Position numbers and translations under genes: made by a program. From assembly GCA_030432235.1 (NCBI GenBank), contig JAUIHT010000007.1, positions 1 to 64,000 of the forward strand: a stretch of 64,000 nucleotides of DNA, given 5' to 3'. Positions 45,919-55,800 of the stretch are shown here, one piece after another. The stretch's first letter is position 1. Each line of letters begins with the position of its first letter. The stretch is from Verrucomicrobiia bacterium (GTDB lineage Bacteria; Verrucomicrobiota; Verrucomicrobiia; Opitutales; Cerasicoccaceae). The notes under the pieces are model-generated. The model was not told the DNA's origin. It ran no database searches and saw nothing but the letters and a program-made list of their open reading frames with translations.

Positions 45919-47313
45919 CTAGGCATGGGTTGCAGCCAGGCGACGGCCAGCCGGAAGAGAAGGATAAAACTGGGGCAAGAGAGAACGATTCGCTTCCAGA
46001 AGAGCATCCAGCATCTCCTGGATTTCCCGCGGATCATTGTTATTGTTGAGAGGATCACCAAGCATCGCCTGCAGTACCGACGCCCGATCGCCACGCAAGG
46101 CCCCCTGCACTGTCAACTCCTGATTGACCACGTGCTTATGAGTAAGGGCGAGAATCGGCTCCGGGAGGCTCCCCGAGGCATGCGGGGTGATAGCATCGCA
46201 TTCGATCGTGGCCATAGTCTCCACGGTAGCACCGCGCGGAAGATTGTCGATTTGACCAGAGTTCGGCATGACGATCGGCTGGATGGTAGGAGGTCCTCCC
46301 AACAGCGAGGCCAGAATCGGCGCAAGTTGCTCGTGAGAAGCTTTGAGCGGCACCGAATCCGGCTTATCCGAGCACCATTTCTCAATAATGCCTTTGAACT
46401 TTTTCAACCATGGCCCACGCCGATCTTCAATGCTGGTCAACAACACATCGAAATCGAGGCCAAAGCCCGTTTTCTCGCTGATGAAGTAAGGGAAAAACTC
46501 GGCGATGTGCCGGTCTCCGGGATACGGCATGTAACCGTAGCGGTCAAAAAGCCAAAGCTTGACGCGGTCACCGGAGAAGGCGTCCGAACCATTGCTCAGG
46601 CTGTTCTTCCCCGGGTCGAGTGAACGCAGATTGCGCAACTCAGGCATGCGCGCCCGCAACATTTCCAACCCATCCTCTCCATTTATACGCAAGCGGGTAA
46701 TCCAGGCGAAGTGATTGACGCCAGCAATGGTCGCACTGACCTCCTGCCGCCAATCCTGCAAGCCAAAGAGATTCTCAAGCTTCGCCATGAAGCCCATGTA
46801 CTCATGACAAAGCCCCACCACCTTGATGGATGAGCTACGATCAATCGCACGCACGATCTGGCACATGGGATTGCTCAGGTTAAGCAACCATGCATCGGGA
46901 CAGTGCTCTTCCATTTGCCGCGCGATACGAGTGACCACCGGCACATTACGAAGCGTCCGGCTGATGCCACCCGGGCCCGTGCTGTCCCCCACCGACTGAC
47001 GAATACCGTAGCGAAGGGGAATATCCAAATCATGTGCCATGGCGTCCAGCCCCCCTGTCGAAATACACAGGACGACGGCACTGGCGCCGGACAAAGCACG
47101 GTCGAGGTGATCTTCCGCAGATACTTCGAGCTTCGCTCCGGTCTTCCGTTTGATAATCTGGCAGACCTCCGTCAACTCGGCGTTACGCTCCGCGTCGATA
47201 TCGTGCAGCACGAAAGTCGTGTCCTGCAGCGATGGATTGACTGCAATGTCACGGAATAGAGTGGGCACCCATTGATAACTGCCGCCACCTATAAAGGTAA
47301 TCTTGTGTTTCAT
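45919..47313 (-). CDS. GH4-family NAD-dependent glycosidase
   Basis: The 464-residue cytoplasmic protein belongs to glycoside hydrolase family 4. It has an N-terminal Rossmann motif (KITFIGGGSYQWVPTLFRDI), DDLDRALSG-like dinucleotide contacts, and ADWLLNLSNPM-type and VVGLCHEYMGF motifs whose Cys and His bind Mn2+. It also has GVNHFAWITRLR, typical of the family. GH4 enzymes oxidise C3 with tightly bound NAD+, eliminate the aglycone and reduce back. Known activities include alpha-galactosidase, alpha-glucosidase, alpha-glucuronidase and alpha-galacturonidase. In this uronic-acid-like setting one of the last two is attractive but unproven. It has its own regulatory region (47314-47543). Confidence 0.9.
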   Translation of the reverse strand: MKHKITFIGGGSYQWVPTLFRDIAVNPSLQDTTFVLHDIDAERNAELTEVCQIIKRKTGAKLEVSAEDHLDRALSGASAVVLCISTGGLDAMAHDLDIPLRYGIRQSVGDSTGPGGISRTLRNVPVVTRIARQMEEHCPDAWLLNLSNPMCQIVRAIDRSSSIKVVGLCHEYMGFMAKLENLFGLQDWRQEVSATIAGVNHFAWITRLRINGEDGLEMLRARMPELRNLRSLDPGKNSLSNGSDAFSGDRVKLWLFDRYGYMPYPGDRHIAEFFPYFISEKTGFGLDFDVLLTSIEDRRGPWLKKFKGIIEKWCSDKPDSVPLKASHEQLAPILASLLGGPPTIQPIVMPNSGQIDNLPRGATVETMATIECDAITPHASGSLPEPILALTHKHVVNQELTVQGALRGDRASVLQAMLGDPLNNNNDPREIQEMLDALLEANRSLLPQFYPSLPAGRRLAATHA

Positions 47314-47463
47314 AAGCTATAAAATGAGAAAAAGCGCCAAATGCGACGGTGCATGGACGATCTGAAAAGGTTTTTTCGGGTATTGAAGCATGCTTCCCTC
47401 GTATTCAGTTTAGAATGAATATCGTGCACAATGGGCATCGCACTCACTAAGGTCAACCCAAAT

Positions 47464-47479
47464 TTGTGCACGTGTCCAT
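47464..47479. promoter_or_regulatory. Class 1 operator upstream of GH4 gene
   Basis: TTGTGCACGTGTCCAT, excellent left arm and centre, 150 bp upstream of the GH4 start. A further half-site (GTGCACAAT, about 47424-47432) lies nearer. The 230-bp gap holds nothing else recognised. Confidence 0.65.
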
Positions 47480-47543
47480 ATCGTATCAATCGCGTACCTG
47501 GAGGAATACTTTAGGACTATTCGCCATCCGGGAAAAACATGCC

Positions 47544-48893
47544 CTAGCGGTCACTGGGAGAATAGGCCTCGCTGGGAGTCACTATTTTATCATCGAGGTC
47601 CAGCGTACCACCATTGAGGAAAGGATCATTGGTTTCCTTCATCCACGCATCCAGACGGGAACGCATGTCCTTCAAGACTTCAGCCGCAGCAGAATCTCCA
47701 GCCAGATTATGGCCCTCCACCGGGTCAAAAACCAGGTCGTACAGCTCTTCCTCGGGCGTGGCTCGCCCATCCCAACCGCGTTCATGAAGGTAAGTCTTGG
47801 CCAAACCGTTATCGGTATTGGACAAGACAGGCTCTATGCGGTCATGGAGACGGCGAATGTACTTCCAGCGAGTAGTGCGCACGGCCCTCATCGGCTCATA
47901 AGCCGCATGGACATTAACCTCGGCAAATAGTTCATCACGCAGTGAAACGGAAGGATCCTCTGCCAGAGGCAAAAGAGAAAGACCCTGTACGCGCTCGGGG
48001 ATCGGCAGCCCAAGCAGCTCGCAAACTGTGGGAAAAACGTCGATGTGAGATACCATGGCGTCGCTGATCTTACCACCATCGAAGCCTCCCGGGCCTCGCA
48101 GCATAAACAATACGCCCAAACCATGGTCAGTAAGGCGACACTTCATGCCTGGAAAGGCAATGCCATGGTCCGTGGTAATGATGACGAGTGTATTACCAGC
48201 CAGGTTATGCCGGTCCAAGGCGGCCAGGACACGTCCGGCCAGGAGATCGAAAGTGGCCACACTCGCCATGTATTCGGCGAAGTCCTGACGGGTCGACGCG
48301 GTGTCAGGCAGATGCGCGGGGGGACGCACATAACCTGCAGGAGGAACTGGCAACAAGCTGGGGAAGCTGTTGTTACTGCCGCGGTGAGGCGGGAAATAGC
48401 CGACATCCAGGAAGAACGGAGCGTCGTGAGAACGGGCCAGAAAATCCTCCGCTGCCTCGGTCACCCCGATTGGGCCATCGCTGTACTTTCTCCGAGCCCC
48501 CTCTCCCTCAGCCGGCTCGGCTCCCGCGTCCAAAATCTCGTGGTAGCCGATACTGGACGGAGAAGCATAGGGCTCCCGCGCAATATGCTGAATGCCGCTA
48601 AGGGCAGTATGCCAACCATGACTTCGCAGGTGATTGACCAGCGTATGGCTGTAGTCATTCATGGCAAAACCACGATGAGCCAGGCCCAACATCCCGTTAA
48701 CGTGGGCGTATTGCCCGGTCATCAAACAAGCGCGGCTTGGTGAGCAGGTTGGATTGGCACAAAAGGCTTGGCGAAAAAGCATTCCCTGCTCGGCAAACTT
48801 CTGCAAGTAGGGCGTCGGCACGCCATAACCGTAGGGTTGGATATAGCGACCGGCGTCATGGGCATGGAGATAAACCACATTAAGGGGATTCAT
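47544..48893 (-). CDS. Type I sulfatase, heparan-N-sulfatase-like, no signal peptide
   Basis: The 449-residue protein starts in the core (LNVVYLHAHDAGRYIQPYG). The HDAGRY motif is characteristic of S1 subfamily 8-like enzymes (sulfamidase-like). The formylglycine site is PTCSPSRACLMTGQ with Cys50. Further motifs are HTLVNHLRSHGWHTALSG and NTLVIITTDHGIAFPGMKCRL, with metal Asp-His and Lys. Lack of a signal peptide implies cytoplasmic desulfation of imported sugars. The subfamily guess comes from motif shape only. It is monocistronic with its own operator at 48935 and lies upstream of GH4 on the same strand. Confidence 0.9.
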   Translation of the reverse strand: MNPLNVVYLHAHDAGRYIQPYGYGVPTPYLQKFAEQGMLFRQAFCANPTCSPSRACLMTGQYAHVNGMLGLAHRGFAMNDYSHTLVNHLRSHGWHTALSGIQHIAREPYASPSSIGYHEILDAGAEPAEGEGARRKYSDGPIGVTEAAEDFLARSHDAPFFLDVGYFPPHRGSNNSFPSLLPVPPAGYVRPPAHLPDTASTRQDFAEYMASVATFDLLAGRVLAALDRHNLAGNTLVIITTDHGIAFPGMKCRLTDHGLGVLFMLRGPGGFDGGKISDAMVSHIDVFPTVCELLGLPIPERVQGLSLLPLAEDPSVSLRDELFAEVNVHAAYEPMRAVRTTRWKYIRRLHDRIEPVLSNTDNGLAKTYLHERGWDGRATPEEELYDLVFDPVEGHNLAGDSAAAEVLKDMRSRLDAWMKETNDPFLNGGTLDLDDKIVTPSEAYSPSDR

Positions 48894-48934
48894 GAAAATC
48901 GAGATAAGCCCTTTATACTACAGGGTCAACGATT

Positions 48935-48952
48935 TTGGTACTCGTGTAACAA
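48935..48952. promoter_or_regulatory. Class 1 operator upstream of sulfatase 47544
   Basis: TTGGTACTCGTGTAACAA, an 18-bp imperfect inverted repeat with central CG, 42 bp before the start at 48893. Confidence 0.62.
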
Positions 48953-49038
48953 TTTAACCGGAGATTGCAGCCATCCATTATCCATACTTATCCCGGTGCG
49001 CGCCAAATACGCAGGCTTCACTCTTCCGGGCTAAAAAA

Positions 49039-50187
49039 CTAGCCCTTACTCTTGGCCTTGGCCCGAGCGCGCTTTTTCTTAGGCGCGGTGCTTTCTGGCA
49101 CATCACCCGAAGACTGCAAATAAGCCCCGCAGGATTCGCGCACAACGAGCCGGAAAGGTATCTTTTCATTAATGCACTTTTCACTGGTATTACGCCCTTC
49201 AATCCGGTCCAGCAATATCTCCACCGCACGTTGGCCCATACGGTAATTAGGTTGCTCCACTGTGGTCAGCGGTGGACTGGTATACCGAGAGATAGTCGAG
49301 TTATCATAGCCGATGAGCGCCAAGTCCTCAGGCACCCGCAAGCCCGCCAGGTTCGCCGCTCTTAGCGCACCGATGGCCGTGTCGTCAGAAGCGCACACCA
49401 GAGCCGTTGGCCTCGGCCGCCGCCGCATGATTTCACGCGTGGCCCAGAAGCCGGCAGCGTAGTCCATATCGGCAGCTTCCAGGCTTTCAATGTAGGGCAC
49501 TTCTTCCCCTCCCATAATGCTGGGCGAAGCATAAATCAGGTATCCGGGATCGAAAGGAATTCCTGCCTTTTCCAAGGCCCGGACATAGCCCTGCTCGCGC
49601 GTCAGCACGAAGCGCGAGGTTCTCGGCATAAAGACAGCCAGGCCGATGCGCTTGTGCCCGAACTCGATGAAATAACGCGTCATCCGCTCAAAAGCCGCAG
49701 CCGTATCCAGGAAAACACAATCACACTCCACATCGTGAATGGGATAAATCGAAACGATGGGCTTACCCGCATCCTGGTAGGCCTTGAAGTGATCCGAGGG
49801 CTGGCACAGACCACGCCCCATCACGATGATGCCGTCAACCATATGCGAGAGCAGGTGCTTGATACCACGCTCGTCACTCTCACGCGAACCATCGCTGTAG
49901 GAGATAATCACAGAGTAGCCTCGCTCCTCGGCCGTATGGTAGACGCCGTCGAGCTTGAGACTGTTGGACATACGAATGCGTGCCGGCCCCAGAATGCCAA
50001 GTGTCATGCTTCGCCCGACCTTCAGGCTACGCGCCGCCCGGTTGGGAATGTAGTTGAGAGACTTCAACTCTTCTTCCACCCGCTCGCGCGTCTTTTTATT
50101 TACCAACGGCGAACCCACCAGCACCCGGTGGAGTGTCCCGCGGCTAATACCCAGGCGATCAGCGATTTCCTGCTGCTTCAAATTCAT
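49039..50187 (-). CDS. LacI-family transcriptional regulator (second copy)
   Basis: The 382-residue protein has an N-terminal helix-turn-helix (QEIADRLGISRGTLHRVLVG, about 6-25) and hinge (YIPNRAARSLKVGRS, around 46-60). A LacI-type effector domain follows, with GYDNSTISRYTSPPLTTVEQ near residue 300. The recognition helix (RGTLHRVL) differs from the usual TVSRVL type and from the regulator at 7679, so a different operator preference is expected. The C-terminus is Lys/Arg-rich (KKKRARAKAKSKG), an unusual tail. ATG 50187 is chosen as the start of the helix-turn-helix. A class 1 site (50319) lies 131 bp upstream, allowing autoregulation. Confidence 0.92.
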   Translation of the reverse strand: MNLKQQEIADRLGISRGTLHRVLVGSPLVNKKTRERVEEELKSLNYIPNRAARSLKVGRSMTLGILGPARIRMSNSLKLDGVYHTAEERGYSVIISYSDGSRESDERGIKHLLSHMVDGIIVMGRGLCQPSDHFKAYQDAGKPIVSIYPIHDVECDCVFLDTAAAFERMTRYFIEFGHKRIGLAVFMPRTSRFVLTREQGYVRALEKAGIPFDPGYLIYASPSIMGGEEVPYIESLEAADMDYAAGFWATREIMRRRPRPTALVCASDDTAIGALRAANLAGLRVPEDLALIGYDNSTISRYTSPPLTTVEQPNYRMGQRAVEILLDRIEGRNTSEKCINEKIPFRLVVRESCGAYLQSSGDVPESTAPKKKRARAKAKSKG

Positions 50188-50318
50188 GCTCGGTAGTCTT
50201 TTTGGCTCAAGGTGTCCAAACGGGGGGTTCACAGCGTCTTAACCGGGCAAAGCCGAACGCCCTTTTTCCTTTTGAATAATCACTACACCACACTCTTATC
50301 AGCCTGTTTTCAACACAA

Positions 50319-50334
50319 ATGTGCACTTGCCCAA
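50319..50334. promoter_or_regulatory. Class 1 operator upstream of second LacI gene
   Basis: ATGTGCACTTGCCCAA, left arm good and right arm weaker, in the gap between the LacI start (50187) and the sulfatase stop (50357). Confidence 0.52.
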
Positions 50335-50356
50335 TATGGAGAATGGGGCCGCGAGT

Positions 50357-51871
50357 TCAGTCCTCTGTATCGTTGGAGGCCTGTCGTACTTGCTCGATCA
50401 TGCTCTCGCTTAAGCCCGTTGCAGCCATTTCGCCCCGCAGGCGCGACTCCCATTCGGTGCGCATGAGCGCAGCGTCCGGGTTGTGATACAGGTTATTCAT
50501 TTCAAAAGGGTCTTCCTGTAAATCGTAAAACTCACCATCACCCTCAAACTCTGGATAGGTGATCAGTTTATAGCGATTGCCGCGCACGCCCAGAATGAGA
50601 GGACGCTTACTCGGCGCGAGAAACTCATAAAGGAACGCATCCCGCCATACCACATCCGCTTCCTCAAAGAGGGGGAGCCAGGAACGCCCCTGCATCGTGG
50701 CCGAAATCTCGGCACCAGCCAAACCAAGAAAGGTTTCAGGTATATCAATATTGAGCACCATGGCATCGATTACAGTTCCCGGCGGAATGAGCGGCGGGTA
50801 ACGTGCCAGCATGGGAACCCGTATGGACTCCTCCCACATGTAATACTTACCATAAAAGTTGTGGTGGTGGGCGCGCTCCATCGTGCCGTTATCACTCGTG
50901 TATAGAATGAAAGTATTGTCCAATTGCCCGCTTTCCTCCAAAGCCTGATAAATGATGCCCAGGCCCTCGTCCACGGCCAGCAGGGTTTCCAGCTCTTGCA
51001 AGGGATAATCGGTCTTCCAACGACGCAAACCAATCTCCTCAGGGGCTCCCTGGACGGTTAGCTGACTTCGCCATTGCTTCAAGCCGTAGGCGGCAAGAGC
51101 GCGTGCCCAATCGGGCTTATCTCCCAAATCTTCACCATAGCTGACGGGCGGATTCGTTTCGACATCATCAAAGGCGTTGTCGTGGCGCGGCGCAGGAATA
51201 TGCGGAGAATGGGGCGCCTTTTGCCAGACGAAGATGCAAAAAGGCCTGTCGTGAGGTTGGCGAATCCAGTCGTCCGCAAAGCGGGAAAGATGATCCGTAA
51301 GATATCCCTCCCCTTTTATCCGCTCACCATTATGGTTGATGGTCCAATCCGTGTAGGAGCCCTGCCCGCCAAAGGCGTACCAGGTATCAAAGCCAGGTCG
51401 GGGCCAATCCCGGCCACCCGTAGAGCCCTGATGCCACTTGCCCACGAAAGCGGTTTCATAACCGGCCTGCTGCAGGAGCTGACCGAGCTGTGGCAATCGC
51501 GGATTGGGGTCGCTTCCCTCATTGGTCAAGACACCATTGATGTGACCATAGGTCCCCGTCATGATAGCCGCCCGGCTGGGGGAACAAAGCGAAGTCACCA
51601 CAAAGGCGTTCCGGAAATCAGCACCTTCGGCTGCCAGGCGATCCATCCAGGGCGTCTGCAGGAAGGGATAGCGATCACGTAGCCCCATCTGGTCCCAAGA
51701 CTGATCGTCTGTCATGATCATGACTATGTTGGGACGCGCGTCTTGGGGGGCCTCCTGAGCCCGCACACGCGAAAGACCAACCACTGCGAAAGTTACGCTG
51801 AGGGTAAGCAGTCCCAAAAAGCGAGACACAAGGGTCATAGTCAGGGTAAAAAAAGCGGAAAAAGGACTCAT
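50357..51871 (-). CDS. Secreted type I sulfatase
   Basis: The 504-residue protein is the only one of five sulfatases here with an N-terminal hydrophobic export segment (FLGLLTLSVTFAVVGLSRVR, about 18-37, then QEAPQDARPNIV). Core motifs are NIVMIMTDDQSWDQMG for metal binding, the formylglycine site SLCSPSRAAIMTG with Cys96, FVGKWHQGS with Lys/His, and NTFILYTSDNGTMERAHHHN. The DN rather than DH in TSDNG is common in subfamilies such as those acting on N-acetylglucosamine or galactose sulfates. It would desulfate the polymer outside the cytoplasm. The start overlaps the stop of the DUF1961-like gene by 4 bp. Confidence 0.93.
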   Translation of the reverse strand: MSPFSAFFTLTMTLVSRFLGLLTLSVTFAVVGLSRVRAQEAPQDARPNIVMIMTDDQSWDQMGLRDRYPFLQTPWMDRLAAEGADFRNAFVVTSLCSPSRAAIMTGTYGHINGVLTNEGSDPNPRLPQLGQLLQQAGYETAFVGKWHQGSTGGRDWPRPGFDTWYAFGGQGSYTDWTINHNGERIKGEGYLTDHLSRFADDWIRQPHDRPFCIFVWQKAPHSPHIPAPRHDNAFDDVETNPPVSYGEDLGDKPDWARALAAYGLKQWRSQLTVQGAPEEIGLRRWKTDYPLQELETLLAVDEGLGIIYQALEESGQLDNTFILYTSDNGTMERAHHHNFYGKYYMWEESIRVPMLARYPPLIPPGTVIDAMVLNIDIPETFLGLAGAEISATMQGRSWLPLFEEADVVWRDAFLYEFLAPSKRPLILGVRGNRYKLITYPEFEGDGEFYDLQEDPFEMNNLYHNPDAALMRTEWESRLRGEMAATGLSESMIEQVRQASNDTED

Positions 51872-52674
51872 TTGGACACTTCCGGCGCCTGCGGATCTGG
51901 CGATTCATTCCTCAGAGGATAAACCGTCAAATTGTCGTACTGGCATAAGTGAGCATGGTCCATTTGGCGCAGTGCAATCCAGCCGGGGTTGTCCCAAATC
52001 TGCCCGTAAGCCTTCCCGTCATCGACAAACTCCAAGGCCAGTTTTCCATCGACATAATAGCGGATTACGCCGCCATCCTTGTAGAGCCCAACACGATTGA
52101 AGGAGTCTGTAGTGTCGGCGGAAATAGGGTCCTCTCCGCTGGCTACCAGTTGAAACCCTTTGTTTTTGCGCAGATTTGAGCCAGCACGGGCACCGCTCCA
52201 GTAAGAGATATGGTAGTTGTTGAGGTCCCCACTATGATACTGCTTAAAGTTTCCCTTCCTCTTCTTCAGGGACGCGTCAAAAACCGACTCACCATGCAAG
52301 CCGCGGGCATTGAAAAAGATAATGGCAAGGCCCTGCTGCTTCTTCTCGGGGCGAAAATCAAACTCCAGATAAAAGTTGGCCGGCATTTCCGGCTTTAGCC
52401 AAGCCACCAGATGGTTGCCCTGCCCCCCGACCGGGCGGGTGTATTCGCCCTCGCTTTCCAAAACGAGGCTACCCTCCTCTACCCGCATGTCCTTACCGCC
52501 CTCCAGAAGCCAATCCTGCAAGGCATCATCGGAATCGAACCCGCTCCGGTAAACCGGATGCTCCCAGTCTATATTAGTGGGCAAGTCGGCCTCAGGCTTA
52601 TTCGCGGCAATTGATTCAGCAAAGCTGTGGTGCATAACAAAAAGAACGAGAAGACGCAGAAAGGAGTTTACCAT
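51868..52674 (-). CDS. Secreted DUF1961-like concanavalin-fold protein
   Basis: About 268 residues with a signal peptide (MVNSFLRLLVLFVMHHSFAE to about SIA) and one lectin-like domain: YRSGFDSDDALQDWLLEGGK, MRVEEGSLVLESEGEY, FYLEFDFRPEKKQQGLAIIF, LNNYHISYWSGARAG, VGLYKDGGVIRYYVDGK and WIALRQMDHAHLCQYDN. The NYHxSYW motif and overall order match DUF1961, a beta-sandwich family found beside polysaccharide enzymes. Its role is probably sugar binding; a catalytic role is not excluded. It is co-transcribed with the secreted sulfatase and divergent from the CBM9/TIM-barrel operon. ATG 52674 is chosen because the upstream in-frame ATGs lie across operators. Confidence 0.78.
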   Translation of the reverse strand: MVNSFLRLLVLFVMHHSFAESIAANKPEADLPTNIDWEHPVYRSGFDSDDALQDWLLEGGKDMRVEEGSLVLESEGEYTRPVGGQGNHLVAWLKPEMPANFYLEFDFRPEKKQQGLAIIFFNARGLHGESVFDASLKKRKGNFKQYHSGDLNNYHISYWSGARAGSNLRKNKGFQLVASGEDPISADTTDSFNRVGLYKDGGVIRYYVDGKLALEFVDDGKAYGQIWDNPGWIALRQMDHAHLCQYDNLTVYPLRNESPDPQAPEVSK

Positions 52675-52719
52675 GCCCTTCAGAGGGTTGGTAGCCAGCA
52701 GGATGTTGTCAAAACCATA

Positions 52720-52735
52720 ATGTGCAGGTGTAACA
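52720..52735. promoter_or_regulatory. Class 1 operator upstream of DUF1961/sulfatase operon
   Basis: ATGTGCAGGTGTAACA, the reverse complement of which is close to the site at 37133, 46 bp from the start at 52674. Confidence 0.62.
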
Positions 52736-52741
52736 TTTTTC

Positions 52742-52754
52742 AGCCACGGTTGCA
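52742..52754. promoter_or_regulatory. Class 2 operator in divergent gap 52675-52828
   Basis: AGCCACGGTTGCA, two mismatches from the odd palindrome, again placed between two class 1 sites as in the gaps at 13.2 kb and 18.6 kb. Confidence 0.42.
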
Positions 52755-52786
52755 TTTGGGGTTGACCGAAGTCCGGAGACACATAA

Positions 52787-52802
52787 TTGTTCAGGTGCAC
52801 AA
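52787..52802. promoter_or_regulatory. Class 1 operator upstream of CBM9/TIM-barrel operon
   Basis: TTGTTCAGGTGCACAA, 26 bp before ATG 52829. Its first TTG begins an in-frame extension of the downstream gene that is unlikely to be real. Confidence 0.7.
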
Positions 52803-52828
52803 TTTCCAAAAACCAACCCCAAAATCAC

Positions 52829-55800
52829 ATGATACGTCGTTGTCTTCCGCTTGTTTTCCTCGCTTCCGCCTGCTCGGCCGCTACCTCCACCAGTACTGCC
52901 AGCTGGATGCGTTATCCAGAGGCAACCGTCCCTAAATTGACACAAGCCCCAGCTATTGACGGCACGGTAGATAACAGCGAATGGGCCGGCGCACTTGAGC
53001 TATCCCTCTCCGCCCTGCACCCCAATGGCATCAGCGATGGTCGCGAGCGCCATGTTTATCTGGCCTATGATGACAACAACCTTTATCTGGCCGTCTCCAT
53101 TCAGCGTCCTCCGAATGCACTCGAGCCACGCATGCCTGCGGAAACCGGACGCATTGATAATGACAGTGGCGGCGATCTGGCTGAGCTGATGTTTGCCCCA
53201 GGGAGAAACTTCGACAAATCATTCGTTTTCATGCTGTATTCTAACGGTGCCTTTGCCGACGCCACCCAAGCGGGTAGTAAAGAATACTCATGGGACGCCA
53301 ATCTGCAGGCGGCCAGCCGTCTCAACGAAATGGGTTGGGAAGGCGAAATGGCCATTCCTTTCGCGGACATGGGCCTGCAAGGGCCACCCACACCCGATGA
53401 AGTCTGGGGTTTCGATGCCGTCGACAACCAGCAAACGCCCGCCCGGCAACGCACCCACTGGTCCTACCGCGGCCACTGGAAGGACTTCGAGAATGCCGGC
53501 AGTATCCGCTTCGCTCCTGTCCCTGCCGCTCACATGGCCCAAACCGGGGAAATCGCCGTCGGTACGCTTGGGGCAAGCTTTTCCGTGCTCAACGAGACGG
53601 GCCTCGACACCCAAGTCAGCACTACCATGCAGCTGCTCAAGCGTAAGGAAGGTGCGCAAGGCGGCCCCAAATCCTTTTTGGAGAATATCGAAAGCGGCAT
53701 GGCACATGACTCCCAGGCTGAGTTCACCAAAGGGGTGGACCTGGACAGTCAGGTTAAGTTCGCCCTGAGTTTCTACGACCCGATTGGCGAAACCGTACAA
53801 GAAAGCACCACTGTGCCGAACGGCCAGCAGCGCAGCTTCGGTCTCAAGCAAGAGGCCGAACTAGGTGAGTACCTGCTGCTCTATAGCATCCACTCAGGAA
53901 AGGATGTCCTGCTTCGCGGCGCCTCCGTGATGGAGCTTGAGCCCCCACTGAGCCTGGAAATCGAGCCCTACTGGCTCTACTCCCAGGTCCTCGACGTCAA
54001 ACTGAACGTAGGACGGCTCGAAATGCCCGACCGTTGCTCCGCCGCCCTTTCCTTGGCCGCGGCTTCCGATCCGGATAAGGCCTTAACTACCGCGCAAGCG
54101 GATGTTCCCCCGGGCAAAACGCTCTTTAAAGTACCGGTCGACATCAAGGGGCTGGAGCCAGGCTTTTACATCCTGACAGCCCGCATCAATGGGCCTGACG
54201 GCGAGCAAATTGCCGAAACGGACGTCAAGCTGGAGCGTCCGCCTTTTCCAGATTGGTATCAAAACGATTTCGGCAACGAAAGAGTGGTTTCCGAAGACTG
54301 GACCCCTCTCGAGGCCTCCCCCAATGGCATCGTCAAGGTTTGGAATCGCATCTACGACCTAAGCACATTTCTGCCAAAGTCTCTCACCAGCGGCGGTGTG
54401 GATGTGCTGGCCAGCCCGGTGCAGTTGAAAACGGTGATCAACGCCAAAGCGCAAAACTTCTCCGTCAAAAGCCTGAAGCTGGTCTCCGCGGACGAAGGTA
54501 AAGCCACCTATGAAGCCCGACTCGAAAGCGCCGATGCCATCCTCAGTGGCACGGTCAGTATAGAGTTTGACGGCTTCACCTGGTACAGCATCGACCTGTC
54601 CCCGAAAAAGCCGGGGCAAACGCTCGACTCCGTCACCCTCGAAGCCCAAATCGTCCCTCAATTCAGCGAGCTCTTCGGCCGGCACAAATTTATTGATGAC
54701 CCTGTCTTTGGCCCACCCAATCCGGCCCTCAACTCGCAACCCGGCATCGTCCAGCATTCACAGTTTCCCTTCACTCCGCTTTTCTGGATTGGCGAAGAAG
54801 AAGGCGGGCTGATCTTCTCCGCGGAGAGCATGCAGGACTGGTCGGTGGATAAACCCAATGCCGTCATGGAGACACTGCCTTCGCAAAACGGCAGCCCTTC
54901 CAGCATGATGATTCACTACGTGCAAAAGCCGGTGCCTTTCGACCGTACACGCCATTTCGAGTTCTCCATCCAGGGCACACCCATCAAGGAGCCGCTCAAG
55001 GACCACCGAAAGCTGTTCATCGTACAGTTCGGAGGCGTCAACGACAACGAGGAAGCCTTCAAGAAAATCGCTGATGCCGGTGCCTACGCTGTTGTCTTTT
55101 ACTATGGCTGGCGAGGTGACCCCAAAACCGAGATGGGTGGCACACCGGAACGACCCGTCCTGCCCGGTCAGGATGAGAAGCTGCGACGCGGCGTGGAATT
55201 AGCCCATAAGTACGGCTTGAAAGTCATCATGTTCAGCGGCTGGGGAATTAATGCCGTCAGCCCGAACTGGCAGAAATACGGCTATGAGCTCGGCGCCTAC
55301 CCTATCTCGAACAAAGGCTGGGGCACCTACACGCAGGCGGCTGGCCTCAACGGCGGCTATGGCGACTTCATGGCCTGGGGCCATGCTGACCTGGCCCGCG
55401 AATACGGTGTCGACGGCGTGCTTTACGACTCGCTCGGCAACCTGACCCAGGACACCAACCTGCGAGCTGGCAACGGTTGGGTGGACGACCAAGGCCGCGT
55501 TCGTCCAACCTACGCCGTACGGGCCACGCGCGATGTCTACCGTCGCATCTACAACATCTACAAAGGCGAGGTAAACCAGGATGGGTTCATCTACAACCAT
55601 GGCGGCAGCATGTGGAACATCAATGCCTTCGCGGACCTGCTCAACCGCGGCGAAGGCCGTCCCATGCGCGCAGCGACCCTTCGCGAGGCCTGGATTCCCT
55701 TCGAAGAATACCGCGCGGAATACTCCGGCACGCCCTTCGGCCTGTTGCAGAGCAATGACCAGAACGATCACAAGAAGCTGCCCATGAGCGTGAACAACCA

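Noticed and set aside
52787-52828. TTG start for the CBM9/TIM-barrel gene at 52787
   Set aside because: It coincides with a class 1 operator, and a good signal peptide starts at ATG 52829.
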